From NCBI GenBank assembly GCA_937967425.1, contig CALBST010000284.1, positions 1 to 32,189 of the forward strand: 32,189 bases of DNA. The letters run 5' to 3'. The DNA is from an uncultured Caulobacteraceae bacterium. Its GTDB lineage: Bacteria > Pseudomonadota > Alphaproteobacteria > Caulobacterales > TH1-2. This document shows positions 1 to 5,303 of the stretch, in pieces. Position 1 is the first letter of the stretch. Every line of letters starts with the position of its first letter. Made by a program: the position numbers and the translations under genes. A model generated the notes under the pieces. The model was not told where the DNA came from. It was given only the letters and a program-made list of their open reading frames with translations, and made no database searches.

Positions 1-543
1 TTCGGCTCGCGCCTCGGCGAGGAGGGGTTCAACCGCATCTCCGCCGCCGGCTTCTCATCGGCGTTCGTGCTGCTGGTGACATCGTTCGCCGCGAGCCTCG
101 CTTGGCTCACCGTCTCAGCCGAAGACGCACCCGATCTCATCGCCAGCGCGCCGGTCTCGCGCGATCAGGTCGATAACGCCAAGGCCGCCGCCGCCGCCGC
201 GCCGTCAGTGCTGCTGCTTTCGGCGCCGGTGATCGGCGCTTTCATCTTTGTTTCGCCGATGGTCGCCTTCTGGCTGTTGCTCGGCGGCAGCGCCGCTATT
301 CTATCATCGTGCCTCATCGCCATCTGGCATCAGACGCCGGGCAACCGCAAAGACTTCCGCCGCCGCACGCGCGGCAGCCTCGCGCTCAATGTTAGCCGCG
401 TCTTCGTCTCACTCGGCTGGATCGCCGCCACAGGGCTCGCCGTCTCCGGCTGGGCGCTCGCCGCGATCATTCCCGCCATCATCTCTCTCGGTTTCATGGC
501 CGCGCTACACGAAAGCCGCCCGAAGGAACCCGAGCCGACGTAA
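1..543 (+). CDS. C-terminal part of an unrecognised multi-pass membrane protein
   Basis: The frame is open from the first base and ends at TAA 541-543, so this is the last 180 residues of a longer gene that starts before the window. The visible part has about five hydrophobic segments (roughly residues 17-38, 68-86, 87-108, 130-147 and 148-168, counted from base 1). An acidic, alanine-rich loop follows the first segment, a basic stretch (NRKDFRRRTR) lies between the third and fourth, and the tail is charged (ESRPKEPEPT). The basic loop and charged tail suggest that both are cytoplasmic. I do not recognise the family, and the missing N-terminus may hold the diagnostic domain. An in-frame GTG at 67 is unlikely to be the real start because the frame upstream is fully open. 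Confidence 0.7.
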   Translation, partial: FGSRLGEEGFNRISAAGFSSAFVLLVTSFAASLAWLTVSAEDAPDLIASAPVSRDQVDNAKAAAAAAPSVLLLSAPVIGAFIFVSPMVAFWLLLGGSAAILSSCLIAIWHQTPGNRKDFRRRTRGSLALNVSRVFVSLGWIAATGLAVSGWALAAIIPAIISLGFMAALHESRPKEPEPT

Positions 544-636
544 GCAACGCCCTGTGAAAATTGCCGAACGCTAACTTTGCAACGGCGCGTCTCTGGGTTT
601 CTCCTGAGTTCCGAAGCGAACGAGGGGAGATCGGTC

Positions 637-1167
637 GTGCTGATACTGACGGCGGAGCGCATCGCGCTCCTTGCGCTTGATCGCGACCTGGCCGCCTTGC
701 AGGCCTCAAGCCGCACCGCTTTCTTCAACGCCATCGCGGTCACGCACGAACCAGTGTGGCCGCCGGCGCCGTTCGAGCCCGGTTCGCTCGCATGGGCTGA
801 ACAAAACCTCGCACACGATCCCGAAGGGCAGGGCTGGTACGGCTGGGCGCTCCTCGCCAACGAAGGCGAACGCGCGCCGCCGCGCCTTGTCGGCATCGCT
901 GCGCTCATCGGCCGGCCTGACGAAGACACCGGCGATGTCGAACTCGCCTTTGGCCTGCTGCCGGAGTTTCGTGGCCGCGGTTATGGCAGCGAAACCATCC
1001 GCACCCTCGCGGCGTGGGCCTTCGCCAACGGCGCCAAGCGCGTCATCGCGCACTTGGACGCCGAGGACGTCAACGCCGCCAACACACTCGCCAAGAACGG
1101 CTTCACCGACACCCGCGATCCGCCATACCCTGGCGTCGCAAGATGGGCCCTCGCGGCGGCGGTCTAG
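637..1167 (+). CDS. GNAT family N-acetyltransferase
   Basis: A 176-residue acetyltransferase of the RimJ/RimL-like GNAT type, which transfers acetyl from acetyl-CoA to an amine; the substrate cannot be read from sequence. The acetyl-CoA pyrophosphate loop is visible as RGRGYG (residues 112-117) after a VELAFGLLPEF strand. The following NAANTLAKNGF (about 146-156) matches the late GNAT segment in which an Asn leads into a helix and the 'NGF' turn. The GTG at 637 is chosen because GAGGGGAG (622-629) sits 7 bases upstream; the frame extends back to a TTG at 577 without a ribosome site. The gene follows the membrane protein by 93 bases and probably has its own promoter. Confidence 0.85.
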   Translation: MLILTAERIALLALDRDLAALQASSRTAFFNAIAVTHEPVWPPAPFEPGSLAWAEQNLAHDPEGQGWYGWALLANEGERAPPRLVGIAALIGRPDEDTGDVELAFGLLPEFRGRGYGSETIRTLAAWAFANGAKRVIAHLDAEDVNAANTLAKNGFTDTRDPPYPGVARWALAAAV

Positions 1168-1284
1168 GCAATCTATCCAGCGCATACGCGCCAGCGTGAG
1201 CAGGTTGGAACGCGCGGTTCCGCCGCGCATTCTTCAATCGTATCAAGCACAAGTGCGCCTGCGCCGCGGAGCGGCGCGCTCCAA

Positions 1285-1317
1285 GCTGTAGGATAAGCGC
1301 CTAATCAATCCTACAGC
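1285..1317. repeat. 10-bp inverted repeat (stem-loop)
   Basis: The arms gctgtaggat (1285-1294) and atcctacagc (1308-1317) are exact reverse complements around a 13-base loop. No T-run follows on either strand, so this is not a standard intrinsic terminator. It lies between the convergent GNAT and winged-helix genes and could stabilise 3' ends or be a piece of the structured region next to it. Confidence 0.55.
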
Positions 1318-1365
1318 GCCCGTTCTGGCTTAAACTAACCGCATCGCTTCGCACGGAGAGCAGTT

Positions 1366-1570
1366 GGCCAGCTGTTTAGACCAACGTGGAGCGTTGCGGT
1401 TGAGCGTGATGCTGCGAAAGCAGCGGAAGCCTACGGGATAAAAACTGTAGGAGCGCACCGGGGATGACGTTGAACAGCGCCACCCGCACGCCGCCGGGGC
1501 ACCAATCCAAGGGAGTGAAAGACCTCCTCGTGACGGCCCGGCGAAGCAAACCGCACCGGAGCGCATGAGA
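1366..1570 (+). ncRNA. Candidate structured RNA, possibly C4-like antisense RNA
   Basis: On the plus strand three compact hairpins follow one another: caacg/cgttg with a 5-base loop (1382-1396), gctgc/gcagc closed by a GAAA tetraloop (1411-1424), and cctac/gtagg (1430-1451). The GNRA loop is only formed on this strand, which sets the orientation. The 3' part (1556-1570) is perfectly complementary over 15 bases to a site 56 bases further downstream (1627-1641). C4 antisense RNA of phages P1/P7 and P4 works in this way: a processed RNA pairs with a downstream part of its own transcript. The segment around 1453-1560 also looks to me, from memory only, like C4-related sequences in alphaproteobacterial genomes. 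No target gene on the plus strand follows, so it may be a remnant. The ends are approximate. Confidence 0.35.
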
Positions 1571-1641
1571 TGCGCGGCGGCGCCAGAGTAATCCAGCGCC
1601 GCATCTAGGAACTAACCCTCAGCGTGTCTCATGCGCTCCGG
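1556..1641. repeat. Perfect 15-bp inverted repeat with a competing inner stem
   Basis: ccggagcgcatgaga (1556-1570) and tctcatgcgctccgg (1627-1641) are exact reverse complements. Inside lies a second pairing, agatgcg (1568-1574) with cgcatct (1600-1606). The two pairings share bases 1568-1570, so the full inner and outer stems are mutually exclusive at the join. That is the layout of a switchable structure or of an antisense/target pair. Confidence 0.7.
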
Positions 1642-1676
1642 GCTCTCCAACTCCGCAGCGTCCTCGGCGCGTGCGG

Positions 1677-1979
1677 TTACTCGGCTGCGCTCAGCAGAGT
1701 CTGGATACGATTGAGGTACGCAATCCAAGCCGCGCGCCCTTGCTTGGTCAGATGAACCAGCGTCAGCGGCTTCTTGCCCGAGAACGTCTTCTCGATCCGC
1801 ACATACTCAGCCTCCTCGAGTTTCGAGAGGTGCGTCGAAAGATTGCCGTCGGTGGCGTTGACCTTCCCCTTCAGCTCCACGAACGGAGCAGGGGAGACGG
1901 TCGAGAGATACGCCATGATCCCCAGCCGCAAGCGGCCGTGGATCACATCGTCGATCTCGGTGTGATCGAACTTGCTCAC
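1677..1979 (-). CDS. Winged-helix transcriptional regulator (HTH_27-like)
   Basis: A 100-residue stand-alone winged-helix DNA-binding protein. It starts with an IDDVIHGRLRLGIMAYL helix, followed by a recognition region around NATDGNLSTHLSKLEEAEYV (residues 41-60) and the wing (GKKPLTLVHLTKQG, about 68-81). This matches the small MarR/ArsR-like regulators annotated as 'winged helix DNA-binding domain' or HTH_27. No ligand domain is present. The GTG at 1979 is chosen because it overlaps the stop of the upstream membrane gene as GTGA (1976-1979), which implies translational coupling. The frame also runs further upstream inside that gene, but there it is its out-of-frame shadow. In this family the co-transcribed membrane protein is often the partner or regulated target, and the palindrome at 2610-2636 is a likely binding site. 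Confidence 0.85.
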   Translation of the reverse strand: MSKFDHTEIDDVIHGRLRLGIMAYLSTVSPAPFVELKGKVNATDGNLSTHLSKLEEAEYVRIEKTFSGKKPLTLVHLTKQGRAAWIAYLNRIQTLLSAAE

Positions 1980-2596
1980 ACGATCGCCGATGGCTCGCGC
2001 TTCAGAAGGATGATGCCAGGCACGCCAAGCGCCAGCAGGCTGCCGATGGCCGCAATCACATAGACCCAGCTCTGATTGGCAAACATGCAGCAATTCAGCG
2101 CCACAGCGACGGAGAGCCAGCCAAAGCCACGCAACCAGGTTTCCCCGGAAAGCGACGCGGTGCCGAATAAGGCCGCCCCGTAGAGTGCGAACGCCGCGCC
2201 TAGGATGGCGTTCGGCGCAGTGGGATCGCCGGTCATGATCATCCGCGCAATCGAGCCGATGACCACCGCGATCACCGCAATCCCGGCGCCGCTCCACAGC
2301 GCCCGCTCGGCCCGCGCGCCGATTGTCGTGAGGCCCGGCTTGTCGCGCGTGCGCATGCGCAGAAGCGTCATGCCGATCGCCGCGACGATGCCGTAGCTCA
2401 TCCATAGCACCGCATACGCCGCGCCTCCCGCCGCCGGCAGCGCGCCTTCGATGATCGCGAACTGAGTCCCGAAAGCGATCGCGTTCACGACGCCCCAGAA
2501 CAAGAGGTAGGGGCCGCCAAGCAAAGGCGCGTGCCGGCCTTCTTCCGCCAGCGTGCGCGCGTAGGCGATATCCGCGATCACGTCATCGCGCGTCAT
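1976..2596 (-). CDS. Six-helix membrane protein paired with the winged-helix regulator
   Basis: A 206-residue inner-membrane protein of unknown function. After a short cytoplasmic N-terminus (MTRDDVIADIAYARTLAEEG) there are six hydrophobic segments: residues of the LLGGPYLLFWGVVNAIAFG type, AYAVLWMSYGIVAAIGMTLL, AGIAVIAVVIGSIARMI, NAILGAAFALYGAALFG, GWLSVAVALNCCMFA and WVYVIAAIGSLLALG. The ATG at 2596 is chosen because GGAG lies 6 bases upstream; the alternative ATG at 2602 would touch that ribosome site, and the open frame up to 2671 would run through the promoter palindrome. It is the first gene of a two-gene leftward operon; its stop overlaps the regulator start by 3 bases. I infer a sensor or effector role controlled by the neighbouring regulator, but no motif shows the activity. 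Confidence 0.8.
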   Translation of the reverse strand: MTRDDVIADIAYARTLAEEGRHAPLLGGPYLLFWGVVNAIAFGTQFAIIEGALPAAGGAAYAVLWMSYGIVAAIGMTLLRMRTRDKPGLTTIGARAERALWSGAGIAVIAVVIGSIARMIMTGDPTAPNAILGAAFALYGAALFGTASLSGETWLRGFGWLSVAVALNCCMFANQSWVYVIAAIGSLLALGVPGIILLKREPSAIV

Positions 2597-2609
2597 GGCC
2601 ATCTCCAGG

Positions 2610-2636
2610 CATCTACTTTGAAACGCAAAGTAGATG
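2610..2636. promoter_or_regulatory. Perfect 11-bp palindrome, likely operator of the leftward operon
   Basis: catctactttg (2610-2620) and caaagtagatg (2626-2636) are exact reverse complements separated by aaacg. The centre is 28 bases upstream of the chosen ATG at 2596. A dimeric winged-helix protein would bind such a site, so autoregulation by the 1677-1979 gene product is the simplest reading. The pairing is seen; the ligand is inferred. Confidence 0.65.
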
Positions 2637-2823
2637 AGCAAACCGCTAACGTCAAGGCGTTCGCGTTGCATCGATGTCGGGAGGGTAGGGAAGCGCGCTT
2701 AGCGCGAAAGGATCGGTCGTTTGAATTGATAGCGCGAGAGTCGACGGTGTTCGTAGCGGGAGCGAGGGCAGCGAATAACCGGAGAGCGCATCAAGATCCT
2801 TGGGTTCGTGAGCGTCGGAAAGA

Positions 2824-2853
2824 AAAAGGGGGACGCTTTCGCGTCCCCCTTTT
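2824..2853 (-). terminator. Intrinsic terminator of the histone H1-like gene
   Basis: aaaagggggacgc (2824-2836) and its exact complement (2841-2853) form a 13-bp stem with a 4-base loop, 6 bases after the stop of the leftward H1-like gene. Read leftward the stem is followed by a T-rich tail. The 13-bp stem makes it the strongest terminator in the window. The flanking A and T runs would also let it work in the other direction. Confidence 0.9.
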
Positions 2854-2859
2854 CGGACA

Positions 2860-3081
2860 TTACATCGCGACCGGCGGCGCAACCTTCTTGGAGGTCTTGC
2901 GCTTCGCAGCTTTGCGAGCCGGCTTCTTGGCAGCCTTGCGGACCGTCTTCTTGGCGGCCTTCTTCGCCGGCTTCTTGGCGGCCTTCTTCGCGGTCTTGCG
3001 CTTCATGGTCTTGCGGACCGACTTCTTCGCAACCTTCTTCGCCGGCTTCTTGGCGGCGGCCTTCTTAACTTTCTTAGCCAT
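2860..3081 (-). CDS. Histone H1-like lysine/alanine-rich DNA-binding protein
   Basis: A 73-residue basic protein made almost entirely of repeats of the AAKKPAKK, KKTVRK and RKAAKR type, with a short neutral tail (VAPPVAM). This is the composition of eukaryotic H1 C-terminal tails and of bacterial H1-like proteins (HctB/AlgP-type), which coat and condense DNA. It is probably intrinsically disordered, and no globular domain is visible. The ATG at 3081 is preferred over that at 3087 because GAGGA ends 7 bases upstream of it, whereas it nearly touches the other. The gene has its own A/T-rich leader and a strong terminator, so it is a single-gene unit. The regular GCCTTCTTGGCGGC-type DNA repeats inside are a result of the protein repeat. 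Confidence 0.85.
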   Translation of the reverse strand: MAKKVKKAAAKKPAKKVAKKSVRKTMKRKTAKKAAKKPAKKAAKKTVRKAAKKPARKAAKRKTSKKVAPPVAM

Positions 3082-3139
3082 TGTCATTTCCTCATTGGGT
3101 TTTGTTTGGTCGTGGTTGGATGGGAGTTGTTTGACTCTC

Positions 3140-3187
3140 CGGCGATTTTTTTCGCCGAATTTGGTTTGCAAGTAGTTTCTGCAAGTA
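3140..3187. promoter_or_regulatory. Leader elements upstream of the H1-like gene
   Basis: Within the A/T-rich 218-bp gap between the H1-like gene and xerC there is an inverted repeat cggcga/tcgccg around a run of six T (3140-3157), and an 8-bp direct repeat tgcaagta at 3167-3174 and 3180-3187 (13-bp spacing). They lie about 60-105 bases upstream of the H1-like start, where promoter or leader control sites are expected. The roles are inferred. Confidence 0.3.
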
Positions 3188-3249
3188 CTCGCGCGAATTT
3201 TTCTGCGCGTTCGATTTTTTCTACTGAAGAGCGCGATGCGATTTCTCTC

Positions 3250-3272
3250 CGCGCCTTATTTTTCAAGGCGCG
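3250..3272. repeat. 8-bp stem-loop downstream of xerC
   Basis: cgcgcctt (3250-3257) pairs with aaggcgcg (3265-3272) across a 7-base loop. It sits 28 bases past the xerC stop. No T-run follows on the xerC strand, so it is at best a weak terminator or a 3'-end stabiliser. Confidence 0.35.
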
Positions 3273-3299
3273 CAGAGGAGTGCGCGCGCACAAAAACGA

Positions 3300-4208
3300 T
3301 CACGAACGCGGATGCGCGCGCCGATAGGCCTGCAAAATTTTTTGCGCTTCGACGCTCGTGTAGCTCTGAGTCGTCGACAGCGATTCGTGTCCGAGCAGGT
3401 CTTGGATGGCGCGCAGGTCGGCGCCGTTGGCGAGCAAATGTGTTGCGAACGCATGCCGCAAAGCGTGCGGCGTCGCGCTCGAAGGCAGGCCGAGACGTAT
3501 GCGCAAACGCTCCATCAAAGCCTGAGCCATGCGCGGGGAGAAAGCTCCGCCACGGTTCGCGCGGAAGAGCGGCGCGTCCTCATCGATCGCGTAAGGGCAA
3601 AGCTCGACGTAGCGCGCCACGGCTTGCCGCGCCGCGGCAAGCAACGGCACAACCCGCTCCTTGCCGCCCTTGCCGTGTACGCGCAGCACCTCCGGCAAAG
3701 GCAGATCGCCGCCGGTCAAAGCCAATGCTTCGCTGATCCGCAAGCCGGCCGCGTAGAGCAGCGTGAGCAGCGCCGCATCGCGCGCGCCTTGCCAATCATC
3801 GGCGTTGGCGGCCTCCGCGATCAGATTGCGCGCCGCGCCTTCAGAAACCGGCCGTGGCAGTGAGCGCTTCAGCTTTGGCCCGCGCACCAGCGAAAGCCGG
3901 GCATTCTTCACGCCGTGCCGTCGTTCGAGATAGCGAAAGAAGCTACGAATGGCCGCCAAAGCGCGCGAAATCGAGCGATCGCCAAGCGCGTCCGGCCCTT
4001 GCCGGCGATACGCCAAGTACGCACGCAGATCGCGTGGCTCCAGCTCGGCCAGATCCTTCGCGCTAGGCTCGCCGCCCAAATGTCCGCTCAGAAAACCCAA
4101 AAACGCCGCGACATCGCGTTCGTACGCGGCAACCGAATTGTCCGAGAAACGGCGCTCATCGCGCAGATGCGCGGTCCATTGCGAGAGCAGGGCGGAGGCA
4201 GCCGTCAT
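3300..4208 (-). CDS. xerC: Tyrosine recombinase XerC
   Basis: A 302-residue site-specific recombinase that with XerD resolves chromosome dimers at dif before division. The N-terminal SAM-like core-binding domain (about 1-105) is followed by the catalytic domain. All active-site residues are in place: R157 (in GLRISEALAL), K180 (VHGKGGKERVVPL), H248 and R251 (ATPHALRHAFATHLL), H274 (DLLGHESLSTTQ) and nucleophile Y283 (QSYTSVEAQK). Length and spacing fit chromosomal XerC rather than a phage or integron integrase, and no attachment sites are seen nearby. ATG at 4208. It follows the DUF4274 gene on the same strand after 67 bases' equivalent of short gap (4209-4244), so the two may be co-transcribed. 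XerD would be expected elsewhere. Confidence 0.93.
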   Translation of the reverse strand: MTAASALLSQWTAHLRDERRFSDNSVAAYERDVAAFLGFLSGHLGGEPSAKDLAELEPRDLRAYLAYRRQGPDALGDRSISRALAAIRSFFRYLERRHGVKNARLSLVRGPKLKRSLPRPVSEGAARNLIAEAANADDWQGARDAALLTLLYAAGLRISEALALTGGDLPLPEVLRVHGKGGKERVVPLLAAARQAVARYVELCPYAIDEDAPLFRANRGGAFSPRMAQALMERLRIRLGLPSSATPHALRHAFATHLLANGADLRAIQDLLGHESLSTTQSYTSVEAQKILQAYRRAHPRS

Positions 4209-4244
4209 GCGCGCGATGCTGCGCCGTGCGCTGCTAAGGTCCGC

Positions 4245-5177
4245 TTAACGCTTCGGCGGCGCGATGTGCTCGAGCCAGTACTCGTAGTGATAGTGAGCCT
4301 GGCCATGACTCACCGCGTACTTCGGTTTGTGCGACCGCCTGCCGTCATAAGTCAGAAGTTCGGTCGGCAACTGCCATGGGCTCACGCCCGTCGCGCGCGC
4401 CACTTCAAGCTCGGCCTCGAACGCGAGCCGTTGCCGCATCGGCAGGTCCAAACCGAACTCGGCGTTTAGATAGAAGCCGTTCTCCAGCCGTGCCGCCAGT
4501 TCGCGGACGAACGCGCCGTGGTACGCGTCGTCCCGGCGCTCGCGGTGGGTGGCGACATCGGCTGGCGAGCCGCAGCAGAGGACAAAGATCGCGGTTGTCC
4601 GGTCGCATGTCCGTTGGGCAGTAATCCACTCCAACTCGGTTGTCCCGGAGCTCCATTCCCAGTGCAACGCGATCTCGTGCCAGTCGTCCGGCGACATCTG
4701 CCGGATCAGGCCAAGCAACGTGTCCGCTTCGATGTCGAGCGGCGCGGCGAGACATTCCTTCCAGCGTGAGAAGTAGACCCGCCGCGCGCTCTCCGCCGCC
4801 GCCAAAGGAATAAGCTCGGCGATCAGTTGCTCACGCGTCTCGCTAAGCAAACGCCTGAACTCAGGATCGACCCGCCAGAGCGCTAGCTGAAACTCGAAAG
4901 CCTCGGCGCGCTCAAAGCACGTCACATAGGCCGAACTCACGCGCCTTAGCTCGATGCCATCGAGGCGGCGCCAGTTCGCACCGATAATGCGGTCGACCAA
5001 TGCACGGAAGTGGAGGTGCTGTGGCGGCACGACCTCATCCGGCATGGCATCGCGATACTGGTGATAGATCGCATTGAGCACCGACGGCGGCGCGCCTTCC
5101 GGCGCGAACGTCGTGAACAAATGGTCGTGCGCCGTCGCTGGCAAAGGCACGAGCCTGGAGAGCAGCTTCGCAAACAT
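4245..5177 (-). CDS. DUF4274 domain-containing protein
   Basis: A 310-residue soluble protein of unknown function. The middle segment (about residues 155-205), with SPDDWHEIALHWEWSSG, TELEWITAQRTCDRTT and AIFVL, matches the DUF4274 pattern in which 'DDWH-IA--W-W--G' is followed by 'L-WI---CD--TA'. The N-terminal 150 residues are helical and charged, without recognisable motifs. The C-terminal tail is rich in His and Tyr (HGQAHYHYEYWLEH). There is no signal peptide or membrane helix. ATG at 5177 has no clear ribosome site. It lies 36 bases upstream of xerC on the same strand and diverges from priA across 126 bases. The reason for its place beside xerC is unknown. Confidence 0.75.
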   Translation of the reverse strand: MFAKLLSRLVPLPATAHDHLFTTFAPEGAPPSVLNAIYHQYRDAMPDEVVPPQHLHFRALVDRIIGANWRRLDGIELRRVSSAYVTCFERAEAFEFQLALWRVDPEFRRLLSETREQLIAELIPLAAAESARRVYFSRWKECLAAPLDIEADTLLGLIRQMSPDDWHEIALHWEWSSGTTELEWITAQRTCDRTTAIFVLCCGSPADVATHRERRDDAYHGAFVRELAARLENGFYLNAEFGLDLPMRQRLAFEAELEVARATGVSPWQLPTELLTYDGRRSHKPKYAVSHGQAHYHYEYWLEHIAPPKR

Positions 5178-5303
5178 GGGCGGCTCAGGATCGCGCGGCG
5201 TGGCTAAGAACCGGTCAGTAAGGAAAGTAAAAAGCCGTTCAGTAACAGCTCCGCCACATCGCGCACTTCCACCGAATCCTCCGAACCCCTAGATTCGGAG
5301 CCA

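Larger units (their letters stand above)
1168..1676. other. Gene-free, hairpin-rich 509-bp region
   Basis: No convincing protein gene lies here. The GNAT gene ends at its left edge and the leftward winged-helix gene ends at its right edge. The stretch is dense in inverted repeats: 7-bp arms with a 3-base loop at 1261-1277, a 10-bp stem at 1285-1317, a run of small hairpins at 1382-1451, and a perfect 15-bp inverted repeat at 1556-1641. A leftward open frame at 1330-1566 (78 codons, rich in Ser, Arg and Cys) has no ribosome site and overlaps the proposed RNA in antisense, so I do not call it. Separate entries describe the structured parts. Confidence 0.6.

Noticed and set aside
1330..1566. Leftward 78-codon frame in the gene-free region
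   Set aside because: No ribosome site, odd composition, and it is antisense to the proposed RNA hairpins. It may reflect the RNA's base composition.
2880..3075. Short tandem DNA repeats that could be read as a CRISPR or satellite
   Set aside because: They encode the Lys/Ala repeats of the H1-like protein and have no spacer structure.
3084..3293. Leftward 69-codon frame upstream of the H1-like gene
   Set aside because: It covers the gene's promoter and leader, has no ribosome site or family likeness, and ends at the H1-like start.
3300..4208. Tyrosine recombinase as sign of an integrated element
   Set aside because: Length, residues and context match chromosomal XerC; no attachment repeats, tRNA gene or phage genes flank it.
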